59,080 nucleotides of DNA, from assembly GCA_023450615.1 (NCBI GenBank), contig JAEXGT010000068.1:1-59080 (forward strand), in the 5' to 3' direction. This document shows positions 33,287-41,564 of the stretch, piece after piece. Within the stretch, counting starts at the first letter, position 1. Every line of letters starts with the position of its first letter. This stretch comes from Pseudomonadota bacterium. Lineage in GTDB: Bacteria; Pseudomonadota; Alphaproteobacteria; Rhizobiales; Beijerinckiaceae. Made by a program: the position numbers and the translations under genes. The notes under the pieces are model-generated. The model ran no database searches and was not told where the DNA came from. It saw only the letters and a program-made list of their open reading frames with translations.

Positions 33287-33346
33287 ACTCGTTTGACCCC
33301 TGCCCTTCGTGTTCCTAAAACCGAAGGGACAATTAGGGAGCGGACG

Positions 33347-34213
33347 ATGGCAAAAGTTGCCTTTCTGGGTCTTGGCGTGATGGGCTATCCCATGGCGCGG
33401 CATCTCGCGGCCAAGGGCCATGAGGTGACGGTCTATAACCGCACGTCGGCAAAGGCCGACAAGTGGGTTTCGGAAAACGGCGGGCGCGCCGCCGGAACAC
33501 CGCGCGAAGCGGCGCAGGGCCAGGAGATCGTATTCGCCTGCGTCGGCAACGACGACGATCTGCGCCAGGTCACCATGGGTGAGGACGGCGCTTTCCACGG
33601 CATGGGCAAGGGCACGATCTTCGTCGACCACACCACCGCCTCGGCGGAAGTGGCGCGGGAACTCTCGGCCGCCGCCAGGGAGAAGGGCTTCGCCTTCATC
33701 GACGCGCCGGTCTCGGGCGGTCAGGCCGGTGCCGAGAACGGCGTTCTCACCGTGATGTGCGGCGGCGATGCTGATGCCTATGCCAAGGCCGAACCGGTGA
33801 TCATGAGCTTTGCCCGCGCCTGCCGCCTCATGGGCGAGACAGGCGCAGGCCAGCTCACCAAGATGATCAACCAGATCTGCATCGCAGGCCTCGTCCAGGG
33901 CCTCGCCGAAGGCATCCATTTCGGCAAGCGGGCCGGCCTCGACATCGAGGCGGTGCTCGACGTCATCTCGAAAGGCGCCGCCGGCTCCTGGCAGATGGAG
34001 AACCGGGGCAAGACCATGAACCAGGGCAAGTTCGATTTCGGCTTCGCCGTGGACTGGATGCGCAAGGACCTGTCCATCGTCCTCGCCGAGGCCCGCAAGA
34101 GTGGCGCGAGCGTGCCGGTGACGGCGCTGGTCGATCAGTTCTACGCCGACGTGCAGAAGATGGGCGGCAACCGCTGGGACACGTCGAGCCTGATCGCGCG
34201 GCTCGAAAAGTAA
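33347..34213 (+). CDS. 3-hydroxyisobutyrate dehydrogenase-family oxidoreductase
   Basis: A 288-residue beta-hydroxyacid dehydrogenase. The N-terminal dinucleotide site is FLGLGVMGYPMARHLAAKG, the substrate loop is DAPVSGGQAGAENG, and the catalytic Lys is in GQLTKMINQ. Members reduce or oxidise 3-hydroxyisobutyrate, tartronate semialdehyde, succinic semialdehyde or glyoxylate. The substrate cannot be fixed from sequence, and no pathway genes are adjacent. Start at MAKVAFLG with AGGGAG upstream. A strong hairpin follows. Confidence 0.88.
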   Translation: MAKVAFLGLGVMGYPMARHLAAKGHEVTVYNRTSAKADKWVSENGGRAAGTPREAAQGQEIVFACVGNDDDLRQVTMGEDGAFHGMGKGTIFVDHTTASAEVARELSAAAREKGFAFIDAPVSGGQAGAENGVLTVMCGGDADAYAKAEPVIMSFARACRLMGETGAGQLTKMINQICIAGLVQGLAEGIHFGKRAGLDIEAVLDVISKGAAGSWQMENRGKTMNQGKFDFGFAVDWMRKDLSIVLAEARKSGASVPVTALVDQFYADVQKMGGNRWDTSSLIARLEK

Positions 34214-34236
34214 GCCTGACAGACTTTCCAGATAGA

Positions 34237-34275
34237 AAGTGCCGGAGTTCTTCCAGGACTCCGGCACTTCTTGTT
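34237..34275. terminator. terminator between convergent genes
   Basis: AAGTGCCGGAGT (34237-34248) pairs with ACTCCGGCACTT (34258-34269) around a 9-base loop, followed by CTTGTTTT. It ends the dehydrogenase message and abuts the stop of the caspase-like gene. Confidence 0.85.
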
Positions 34276-36402
34276 TTAGTCCGGCCGACAGATGCGTCCG
34301 GGCGGGCATTGCGGCCGCTGGCCGGGCGCCTGCGGAGCAGCTCTCGGAGCTTGCGGAGCAGGCCTCGCCTGAGGCGGAGGCGAGGGCCTGAAGTCCGGAG
34401 CGGGCCTCGCCTGCTGAGGCATAGGCTGAGGCATGGGGCGCGGCTGCGGCGGCTGCCTGAACTCCGGCGGAGCAATCCTCGGCCTCGCCTCCGGCGGCGG
34501 GTTCGGACGCGCGGGCTGAACCGCGCGCGGTGCCTCGAATTGCGGCGCACGAGGCTGTGCAGCGGGGTTTACCGGACGTGGCCGGTTCTCCTCGATGCGT
34601 GGACGCTGCGGACGCGGCATCGCCTGAAAGTTCTCCTCAGGTGGACGGGCACGCGGAGCGCCCGGTGCAGGCAGAGGCGCCTGCGGACGAATTGCGGGCT
34701 GGCGATCCGGCGGCGGAAGCCTTGTTGCCTGCCCAGGCTCGGGGCGAGCTGGCGCTGGAGGCTGGGGCCGTGCTCCAGGCGACGTGACCGGCGGCATCGG
34801 ACGGCTCGGCAGGCGTGGCGGCTGGGTCCGGGGACCGGGAGCCTGCGGATTCACGACTGGGGGACGGGCCGGGACCGAGATCGGCACGGGCTGTGCCGTC
34901 AGGCCGGGCTGACGCGGAATGGCCGGATCGGGTCGCTGTAGACGCGGCCGGGGTCCATCCGGACGGCCGATTAGCGGATCGCGGACCGGCGGGCGGGCGA
35001 CCGGAATGGCAACCGGACCGCGCGGCGTCACCGGCGCGATAGGCTCGTAATAGGAGCGCGGCGGACGGGCGTGGCGAGGCACCGGGAACGGAGCCGGGAT
35101 CGGCAGCACACCGACCAGGATCGGAGGCGGAGGCGGCTCACGGATGATTTCGACGAACTCCCAATCCTCCTCGTAATCCGGCAGGAGATAGACCGGCGGA
35201 GGCGGCGGAGGCGGAGCATCGCGGATGATCGTCACTACTTCGACCACCTCGATCCGCTCCACTCCTGGCAGCGGAGGCGGCAGGCCCTCATAGACGAACT
35301 CCTCGAAGACCGGCGGCGGAGCGATCGGCGCGGACAGGCGCGCGAGCCTGCGGCGGCTGTCGGCGGCATGGGGGCCGTTGGGATAGCGGCGCAGATAGGT
35401 CCAATAGGCTTCGCTCGTGTTGCGGCGAAGGGTCTGGCGCCAGACGATGGCCTCGCGGCGCGCCGCCAGCAGCGCCGTGACCCGGCGGGAGAGCGGATGA
35501 TCGGGGAAGCGGCGCAGGAAGGTTTGATAATCCTGAATCGTGTCGCGCTCGACGGCGATGTTGTACGCCTCTTCCACAGGCACGTCCTCGATCCGGCGAA
35601 CCTGACGAACCGGCGGGGCAGCGGAGGTCGCTTCCGCAGGCTCGAAGAACACGAAGGATGCCTTGCCGAGATTGGCCATGTGCCAAGGCGTCTGCAGACC
35701 CTTCGTGGTCTCATGCGTGCGCAGGCGAACGCGATTGAACACCTCGTCCACCGGCACGCCCGGCTGGCGGATCGTCTCGGCCAGAGCGGTGGCGTAATGG
35801 CCGTAAGGCCCAGGCGCATCGCCGGTGGTGATATTCGGAGCCGAAGAGAAAGCGATCAGGAAGCCGGAAGGCGGTTCCATGAGAGCAAGGCCGCGGGCAA
35901 TCGGCTCGCTTCCCGCAGGCATCGCATAATCGCGCGCCATATCGGCCACGACGATGCGGGTCTTTGCCGGGATGCGTTCCAGCGACCGGACCAGATCCGA
36001 CAGCCGGAAGCCCTCCATCGGCACGTCCACATCGCGCTGGATGCGGGCATCAACGGGTAGCAGGTAGTTCTCGCCTTCGAGCTGGATACCGTAGCCCGAA
36101 AGATAGACCATCACGGAGCCGCTGCTCTCGAGCGTCTGAGCCTTGTCCAAGAAGTCGCGCACCACGTTGCGCAGATCGTTGGCGTTCAGGTCCCGCCCCT
36201 GCACGACCTCGAAGCCTGCGCTGGTGAGGGTCTGCGCGATCAGGCCCGCATCGTTGGCGGCTGTAGCGAGCTGGCGTCCGTTATAAGCGCTCTGGCCAAT
36301 TACCAGCGCGAGCCGCTGCTGTGCAAAAGCGACAGAAGCCGTCCCAGCAAAGGCCATGAGAGCGAAGACGGCAAAAACGATAGCACGTTTCAGATGGTAC
36401 AC
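34276..36402 (-). CDS. caspase-fold (peptidase C14) protein with substituted catalytic pair and proline-rich tail
   Basis: A 708-residue exported protein: signal peptide (about 1-28), a caspase-like domain (about 29-260), a short helical repeat region (YQTFLRRFPDHPLSRRV and YWTYLRRYPNGPHAADS, about 290-355), and a roughly 300-residue Pro/Arg-rich tail. In active members the catalytic His sits in SGHG and the Cys in DACR. Here these read SGYG (Tyr104) and DMAR (Ala156), so cysteine protease activity is not expected. The fold markers LALVIGQSAY, ENYLLPVDA and SSAPN are retained. A scaffold, sensor or binding role in the periplasm is inferred. Frame and codon use look intact. Confidence 0.85.
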   Translation of the reverse strand: MYHLKRAIVFAVFALMAFAGTASVAFAQQRLALVIGQSAYNGRQLATAANDAGLIAQTLTSAGFEVVQGRDLNANDLRNVVRDFLDKAQTLESSGSVMVYLSGYGIQLEGENYLLPVDARIQRDVDVPMEGFRLSDLVRSLERIPAKTRIVVADMARDYAMPAGSEPIARGLALMEPPSGFLIAFSSAPNITTGDAPGPYGHYATALAETIRQPGVPVDEVFNRVRLRTHETTKGLQTPWHMANLGKASFVFFEPAEATSAAPPVRQVRRIEDVPVEEAYNIAVERDTIQDYQTFLRRFPDHPLSRRVTALLAARREAIVWRQTLRRNTSEAYWTYLRRYPNGPHAADSRRRLARLSAPIAPPPVFEEFVYEGLPPPLPGVERIEVVEVVTIIRDAPPPPPPPVYLLPDYEEDWEFVEIIREPPPPPILVGVLPIPAPFPVPRHARPPRSYYEPIAPVTPRGPVAIPVARPPVRDPLIGRPDGPRPRLQRPDPAIPRQPGLTAQPVPISVPARPPVVNPQAPGPRTQPPRLPSRPMPPVTSPGARPQPPAPARPEPGQATRLPPPDRQPAIRPQAPLPAPGAPRARPPEENFQAMPRPQRPRIEENRPRPVNPAAQPRAPQFEAPRAVQPARPNPPPEARPRIAPPEFRQPPQPRPMPQPMPQQARPAPDFRPSPPPQARPAPQAPRAAPQAPGQRPQCPPGRICRPD

Positions 36403-36500
36403 AGTGCGCGAACCTTTTCTTGCCCGAAAGCGGGCTCACGCCTGAGGTAAGGTTATCCAGTTGAATGCCCTGTGAACAAAAGGGGACGCTTAACAGGCCC

Positions 36501-36707
36501 TTAGCGCCGCGTCATCGTCAGGTAGACGACGAAGGCGCCGATCCCGAGGGCGAGCAGCATGAGAACCATTTCGCGGGTTTCGCCTGTCAGCGTCACGTTC
36601 CGGTACATTTCCGACATGCGCGAAGCATGTTCCGGATCGCGGCCCATGAAGAGCCCGATCACGATGGCCAAGGTGGCGAGGATGAGAATCCATGGAAGGC
36701 GACGCAT
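36501..36707 (-). CDS. 68-residue two-helix membrane protein
   Basis: MRRLPWILILATLAIVIGLF begins the first helix; a polar loop (GRDPEHASRMSEMYRNVTLTGE) and a second helix (MLLALGIGAFVVYLTM) follow. It starts 12 bases after the PaaG-like gene stop, with GAGG in that gap as its ribosome site, so it is the last gene of that operon. I do not know the family. The alternative frame at 36490-36693 lacks membrane character and is rejected. Confidence 0.7.
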   Translation of the reverse strand: MRRLPWILILATLAIVIGLFMGRDPEHASRMSEMYRNVTLTGETREMVLMLLALGIGAFVVYLTMTRR

Positions 36708-36719
36708 CGCTTAAAACCT

Positions 36720-37511
36720 CTATCTGCCCTCGAAACGCGGGGCGCGCTTCTCGCGAAAGGCTGTAATACCCTCCATGAAGTCGCGGCTGAAGCCCGCTTC
36801 CCGCTGAAGCTCGGCTTCGAGATCGAGTTGCGCCCGCAGATCGTTGGAAAGGCTCTGCGCCACGGCCTGCTTGGTCAGGCGCTGCGCAAGGCCGGGGCCT
36901 GCCGCGAGGCCAGCGGCGAAAGCGGCCACATCCACAGGGAAAGAAGCATCGTCGAAGACCTTGAAGATCAGCCCCATGCGCTGCGCCTCCTCAGCCGGAA
37001 TGGGTTCGGCGGTCAGCATGAGTGCGAGCGCCAGCTTGGGGCCGACGAGGCGCGGCAGGATCCAGGTTCCGCCCGCATCCGGGACGAGGCCGATCCTGGC
37101 GAAGGCTTCCTGCAGATAAGCGGAGCGTGCGGCCACGACGATGTCGCAGGCAAGCGCAATGTTCATCGACGCGCCGACCGCCGGGCCATTGAGGGCGGCG
37201 ATGGTGATCTTGGAATAATCGGCGAGCCTGAGGATGAGCGGGTTGTAATCGCGGACGAGCGGCGGCCCGAGGTCGATGCGGCCCTGCTCGTCCTTCGGCA
37301 GGTTCTCGGTGAGATCCTGCCCCGAGGAGAAGGCCCTGCCCTCGCCTGTCAGCACCACGACGCGGATGTTGTCATCCTGCTCGCATCTATCGAGGGTTTC
37401 CCGCAACTCGGCATGCATGGTGCCGTTCAAGGCGTTCAGCTTATCGGGCCGGGCGAGCGTGATGGTCGCGACGGGCCCTTCGACAGTGCAGCGCAGGGTC
37501 GTGAGACTCAA
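36720..37511 (-). CDS. enoyl-CoA hydratase/isomerase family protein, PaaG-like
   Basis: A 263-residue crotonase-fold enzyme: GRAFSSGQDL and GPAVGASMNIALACDIV form the oxyanion hole, and ARIGLVPDAGGTWILPRLVG carries the acidic residue typical of PaaG-type isomerases. PaaG opens the epoxide ring in phenylacetate catabolism, but no other paa genes are near, so a general enoyl-CoA isomerase role is equally possible. The start is TTG at 37511, overlapping the TGA of the upstream gene (TTGA); no in-frame ATG exists near there. Confidence 0.85.
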   Translation of the reverse strand: MSLTTLRCTVEGPVATITLARPDKLNALNGTMHAELRETLDRCEQDDNIRVVVLTGEGRAFSSGQDLTENLPKDEQGRIDLGPPLVRDYNPLILRLADYSKITIAALNGPAVGASMNIALACDIVVAARSAYLQEAFARIGLVPDAGGTWILPRLVGPKLALALMLTAEPIPAEEAQRMGLIFKVFDDASFPVDVAAFAAGLAAGPGLAQRLTKQAVAQSLSNDLRAQLDLEAELQREAGFSRDFMEGITAFREKRAPRFEGR

Positions 37512-38155
37512 TGTCCATGCTCCTCAATGGTCGCGCTGAACATAGAGCGGATTTCGGAGCGAAGAACAGGCAAAAGCTCCTCTTCGAACCAGGAATTGGT
37601 CTTGAGCCATCCGTTATTGCGCCAGGACGGATGAGGAAGCGGCAGGATTCGGGGCCTTTGCGGGTTGGAAAGAATCTCCCGCCAGCGCCGCACGGTGCCG
37701 GTCAGCCCATCGCGAAAATCGTCGCCGAGATGCCAGGCCTGCGCGTATTGGCCGATCAGGAGAACCAGCTCGAGATCGGGCAGTGCTTGAAACAACGGCT
37801 GCCGCCACGTCTGTGCGCATTCCCTGCGCGGACCGAGATCGCCGCCCTTGGCATCCTGCCCCGGAAAGCAGGAGCCCATGGGCACGATGGCGACCTTGGA
37901 AGGATCGTAGAACTCGGCCTTGTCGAGCCCCAACCACTCGCGCAGACGCGTGCCCGAGCGGTCATCGAACGGGATGCCGCTGGCATGGGCGCGCGTGCCG
38001 GGAGCTTGGCTTGCGATGCACAGCCGCGCCGAGGCGCTGCCTTGGATGATCGGGCGCGGCTCGTGCGGTAAGGCCGAGCCATAGCGCGGCTCGTCACGGC
38101 AAATCCGGCAGGCGCGAAGCTGCTGAGCAAGAGCATCGAAATCGGGAGGATTCAT
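37508..38155 (-). CDS. uracil-DNA glycosylase family protein, iron-sulfur type likely
   Basis: A 215-residue UDG-superfamily protein. Motif 1 is SQAPGTRAHASGIPFDDRSG and motif 2 is LPLPHPSWRNN (HPSxxN). A CxxC near the N-terminus (CRICRDEP) and a C-x16-C in the middle (GSCFPGQ to RREC) are placed as in family 4-type enzymes that bind a 4Fe-4S cluster. Probable role is excision of uracil or other deaminated bases. Translationally coupled to the PaaG-like gene downstream, with which it has no obvious link. Confidence 0.85.
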   Translation of the reverse strand: MNPPDFDALAQQLRACRICRDEPRYGSALPHEPRPIIQGSASARLCIASQAPGTRAHASGIPFDDRSGTRLREWLGLDKAEFYDPSKVAIVPMGSCFPGQDAKGGDLGPRRECAQTWRQPLFQALPDLELVLLIGQYAQAWHLGDDFRDGLTGTVRRWREILSNPQRPRILPLPHPSWRNNGWLKTNSWFEEELLPVLRSEIRSMFSATIEEHGH

Positions 38156-38214
38156 TCACCTCAGATGGGAATGCTTGCGCGATCCAGCGACGCGCCGAGA
38201 CGTCACACCAAGGC

Positions 38215-38718
38215 TTATCCGCGAGAGCGCCGCCAATTCTGCGGACGCTCGAACTCACCGGACCAGAGGCCCATTCTTCGGGACTGCGCCTGCATCTCCT
38301 GAAGGTCATAATCGCGACCGTAGGAAACGGCCCAGCCCTCCTCGACCATGCGTGCGCCGATATCGCGCCCCTTCACGGTGCAGCGGGCGAGAATGCGCTG
38401 ATAGCGGTCTCGGCCCGCAGCGCGGCACTGCACGTTCTCACCGGACACCATGTCGATGAGCGCACGTCTCGCCACCTCGCCGCAGCGATAAGAGCCTCGG
38501 GCGCGGGAGCAGGTCTGCTCCATCTCCGGCGCGTCGATGCCTTTGATGCGGATCCTGGTTTCTCCGATGCGGATCGTATCGCCATCGGTGACCTGGGCGC
38601 GCCCTTCCAGGCCACGTTCGTTCGGCTTCAACACGATGGCCGATCCACCGGCGAGCACCAAGGCAATGATCAGGGATTGAAGGCCGCTCGCTTTCGAACG
38701 GCTCCTGCGCCTTCTCAC
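38215..38718 (-). CDS. membrane-anchored staphylococcal-nuclease-like (thermonuclease) protein
   Basis: A 167-residue protein: basic start, one hydrophobic helix (LQSLIIALVLAGGSAIVL), then an SNase domain. The catalytic set is visible as DGDTIRIGETRIRIKGIDAP followed by E (Arg, Asp, Glu) and RDRYQRILARC (second Arg). The domain should face the periplasm and degrade DNA or RNA. It starts with GTG at 38718, overlapping the TGA of cobT (GTGA). Confidence 0.88.
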   Translation of the reverse strand: MRRRRSRSKASGLQSLIIALVLAGGSAIVLKPNERGLEGRAQVTDGDTIRIGETRIRIKGIDAPEMEQTCSRARGSYRCGEVARRALIDMVSGENVQCRAAGRDRYQRILARCTVKGRDIGARMVEEGWAVSYGRDYDLQEMQAQSRRMGLWSGEFERPQNWRRSRG

Positions 38719-39734
38719 GACAGGCGCTCGGCAACTCCCGCCTGACCGAAGGTTGCCATGTCGCGATGAACGGCGGCAGCGGCCTTTACGATGCCCATGG
38801 CGAGCGCCGCGCCCGAGCCTTCACCCAAGCGCATGCCGAGGGCCAGAAGCGGGATCTTGCCGAGACGCGCCAGAACATCCTGATGCGCGCCTTCGGCGCT
38901 GAGATGACCGGCGATGCAATGGTCGATGGTCGAGGGATGAATGGCGTGAAGCACCGCAGCGGCGGCGGTGGCCACATAGCCGTCGATCACCACGGGAATT
39001 TTCTGGAGCCGTGCGGCGAGGATCGCACCGGCCATGGCCGCAACCTCGCGGCCGCCGAGGCGGCGCAGCACTTCCAGCGGATCTTTCAGATGATCCCCAT
39101 GATGCGCGATGGCGGCCTCCACAGCCGCGACCTTGCGCTTCAGGCCTTCATCGTCGAGACCCGTGCCGCGCCCCACCCAATGCTCGGCGGGCCCGCCATA
39201 AAGCGCCGTATAGATCGCCGCCGCGACGGTGGTGTTGCCGATTCCCATCTCGCCGATGGCGAGCAGATCAGCGCCGCCGGCAATCGCCTCCATGCCGAAG
39301 GCCATGGTGGCCACACAGGCCTTCTCGTCCATGGCCTCCGTCTCGGTGATGTCGCCGGTGGGCATATCGATGGCGAGGTCGAAGACCTTGAAGCCGAGCC
39401 CATAGGCCGCGCAGATCTGGTTGATGGCGGCCCCGCCTGCCGCGAAGTTCTCCAGCATCTGCCGGTTCACATCCGACGGAAAGGCCGAGACGCCCTTCGC
39501 CGTCACCCCGTGGCTTCCGGCAAAGACGCAGACCAGCGGGCGATCCGCCGTAGGGGTCGGCTTGCCTTGCCAGGCAGCGAGCCATTCGGCGATCCATTCC
39601 AGGCGCCCGAGGCTGCCGGCGGGCTTGGTCAACTGCCGGTCCCGCAGCCGCACTGCCTCGATGGCCGCCTCGTCCGGACCGGGCATGGTCGTGATCAGGC
39701 GGCGGATATCGTCGAAGGGTGAAGCATTGGTCAT
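38715..39734 (-). CDS. cobT: nicotinate-nucleotide--dimethylbenzimidazole phosphoribosyltransferase
   Basis: A 339-residue enzyme making alpha-ribazole 5'-phosphate, the lower ligand of cobalamin. Motifs: PAGSLGRLEWIAEWLA, FAGSHGVTAKGVSAFPSDV, GEMGIGNTTVAAAI, and the C-terminal RLGEGSGAALAM with the catalytic Glu. Start at MTNASPFDDIR. It is divergent from cobS across a 78-base gap that is too short for a full cobalamin riboswitch, and I see no B12-box. Confidence 0.95.
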   Translation of the reverse strand: MTNASPFDDIRRLITTMPGPDEAAIEAVRLRDRQLTKPAGSLGRLEWIAEWLAAWQGKPTPTADRPLVCVFAGSHGVTAKGVSAFPSDVNRQMLENFAAGGAAINQICAAYGLGFKVFDLAIDMPTGDITETEAMDEKACVATMAFGMEAIAGGADLLAIGEMGIGNTTVAAAIYTALYGGPAEHWVGRGTGLDDEGLKRKVAAVEAAIAHHGDHLKDPLEVLRRLGGREVAAMAGAILAARLQKIPVVIDGYVATAAAAVLHAIHPSTIDHCIAGHLSAEGAHQDVLARLGKIPLLALGMRLGEGSGAALAMGIVKAAAAVHRDMATFGQAGVAERLS

Positions 39735-39812
39735 GGGAAGGCTCCGGCCCAAGGGGCATTGCGGAATCTGAAGAGGCGTGACCTATAGCGGGCGAACCAT
39801 CCGGGGTGAAGC

Positions 39813-40649
39813 ATGTCCGAGCAAATCGAAACGCCGCAGAGCGCGCCAACCACCTTCTGGCAGGCCATCTCAGTCGATCTGGTCCATTGCATACGCTTCT
39901 ATTCCCGCCTTCCGGTGCCCGTCCTGCCTTGGGAGCAGAACGCCCATGCGCTGCCGGATTTTCCCCGCCTCGCCCGGATTCTGCCGCTCGCGGGGGTGAT
40001 CTTAGGAATCATTCCAGCGCTCACTTTCGCCCTCGCCCATTATCTCTCTCTCGGCCCATGGCTCTCCGCGACCCTGGCGGTCGCTGCCGCAGCTCTCACA
40101 ACGGGTGCGTTCCACGAAGACGGCCTCGCCGACACCGCCGACAGCTTCGGCGGCTCGACCCGGGAGCGCCGCTTGGAGATCATGCGCGACAGCCGGATCG
40201 GCTCCTTTGGCGCTTCGGCCCTCTTCCTCACCGTCCTGCTTCGCATCGGGGCTCTTGTAAGTCTAAGCACCGCCGCAGGCTGGGGCACAGGCGTCATTGC
40301 TCTTCTTATCACCGCCTCCCTCTCCCGTACGACGGCTCTCATGCTCTTGGTCTTTCTTCCGCCTGCCCGCGTTGACGGTGCGTCCTATGCGGTGGGCCAA
40401 CCTTCACGGGAGAGTTTCTGGCTTGCGGCGGGCCTCGCAGGACTTATCGCAATCGTCTTGGGCATGATCGGCAATGTCCCGCCATCCGGCATCGCCCTTA
40501 TGATCGCTCTATCGGGACTCACGGGCTGGGGCTTCACCCGCTTCTCGCAAAAGCATCTCGGCGGTCAGACGGGCGATGTCGCGGGCGCGACGCAGCAGGT
40601 GGCGGAGATCGCTGCGCTGATCGGCCTCTTGACCGCGGTTCAAGCGTAA
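39813..40649 (+). CDS. cobS: adenosylcobinamide-GDP ribazoletransferase
   Basis: A 278-residue polytopic membrane enzyme joining alpha-ribazole to adenosylcobinamide-GDP, the last step of cobalamin synthesis. The conserved acidic motif HEDGLADTADSFGG and LEIMRDSRIGSFGA are present. The ATG at 39813 has GGGGTGA upstream. With the divergent cobT it forms the nucleotide-loop module; the other cob genes are elsewhere. Confidence 0.95.
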   Translation: MSEQIETPQSAPTTFWQAISVDLVHCIRFYSRLPVPVLPWEQNAHALPDFPRLARILPLAGVILGIIPALTFALAHYLSLGPWLSATLAVAAAALTTGAFHEDGLADTADSFGGSTRERRLEIMRDSRIGSFGASALFLTVLLRIGALVSLSTAAGWGTGVIALLITASLSRTTALMLLVFLPPARVDGASYAVGQPSRESFWLAAGLAGLIAIVLGMIGNVPPSGIALMIALSGLTGWGFTRFSQKHLGGQTGDVAGATQQVAEIAALIGLLTAVQA

Positions 40650-40663
40650 CGACATGTGAGATC

Positions 40664-40861
40664 ATGGCCCGCGTCTCCAGTCCCTGCATCCGCGTCTGCA
40701 CCCTCGATCCCGAAACCGGCCTTTGCGAAGGCTGCGGTCGCACGCGGGAGGAGATCGCGAGCTGGTATCGGATCCCGGAGGAGGAGCGTCAGCGCATCAT
40801 GGCCAAGCTGCCGGAGCGCATGCGCGAGGCTTTCTCCCCTGAGAACGACAAGGCCGAATGA
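40664..40861 (+). CDS. DUF1289 small cysteine protein
   Basis: A 65-residue protein: SPCIRVCTLDPETGLCEGCGRTREEI carries four cysteines, followed by W and an ARM-like helix. This is the DUF1289 (YdhL) family, presumed to bind iron-sulfur or zinc. It starts 14 bases after cobS and overlaps the next gene by four bases, so cobS, this gene and the protease gene form one operon. Confidence 0.9.
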   Translation: MARVSSPCIRVCTLDPETGLCEGCGRTREEIASWYRIPEEERQRIMAKLPERMREAFSPENDKAE

Positions 40862-41562
40862 TGCCGGGCATTCGCGGCGCAGGCGGATTGCTTCTGGTCG
40901 CAGCAATGCTGATTGCGATGTTCACGGACCAGAACATTGCCGACCTCACCCCTCTCGAAGCCGCAGGCATCCTAAGCCTCGGCGGCATCAGCTTGATCCT
41001 CGCGGCATCCATCATCGAAGGCTTCGGTCAGCACTGGACCTACGGCGTGCAGGCGACTGCCGTGAGCAGCGGCGTGCTGATCGCGCTTCTGGTGATGTTC
41101 GGAGCACGCAGTGAGCTCCTGGCCGTGCTCGATCGCACCATTGGAGACATCGCGATCGGCCGCACGGTGGTCACACCGGATGGCGAAGTGGTCGCCGCCC
41201 GCAAGACGGATGGCAGCTTTCTGTTGCAGGGCAAGGTGAACGGCAACGACACGCGCTTCGTTTTCGACACCGGCGCGAGTACCGTCGTGCTGCGCGCGGA
41301 GAACGCCGTTGCCCTTGGCTTCAAGCCTGAAGCGCTGAACTATTCCGTCCCCGTCGCAACCGCGAATGGCGGCGCGCTCGCAGCACCTGTCATGGTGGAG
41401 AGCCTGTCCATCGGCTCGATTACGGAGCGCAATGTCCGTGCGCTGATCGCCCGCGAAGGCGTGCTGCACGCCAATCTGCTCGGCATGACATTCCTGGAGC
41501 GGCTAGGGTCGTATGAGGTGCGAGGGAACAGGCTGATCTTGCGCGCGAAGGACGGCGAGTAG
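40858..41562 (+). CDS. TIGR02281-type membrane-anchored retropepsin-like aspartic protease
   Basis: A 234-residue protein with about three N-terminal hydrophobic segments, then a clan AA aspartic protease domain. The active-site motif is VFDTGASTVVLR (about residue 141), and LLGMTFLERLGSYEVRGN is the conserved C-terminal stretch. Members probably act as dimers in the periplasm; substrates are unknown. Coupled by ATGA to the DUF1289 gene. It converges on dusA with two bases between stops. Confidence 0.88.
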   Translation: MMPGIRGAGGLLLVAAMLIAMFTDQNIADLTPLEAAGILSLGGISLILAASIIEGFGQHWTYGVQATAVSSGVLIALLVMFGARSELLAVLDRTIGDIAIGRTVVTPDGEVVAARKTDGSFLLQGKVNGNDTRFVFDTGASTVVLRAENAVALGFKPEALNYSVPVATANGGALAAPVMVESLSIGSITERNVRALIAREGVLHANLLGMTFLERLGSYEVRGNRLILRAKDGE

Positions 41563-41564
41563 CC

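Noticed and set aside
39735..39812. Possible cobalamin riboswitch between cobT and cobS
   Set aside because: The gap is only 78 bases, too short for the roughly 200-base structure, and no B12-box was seen.
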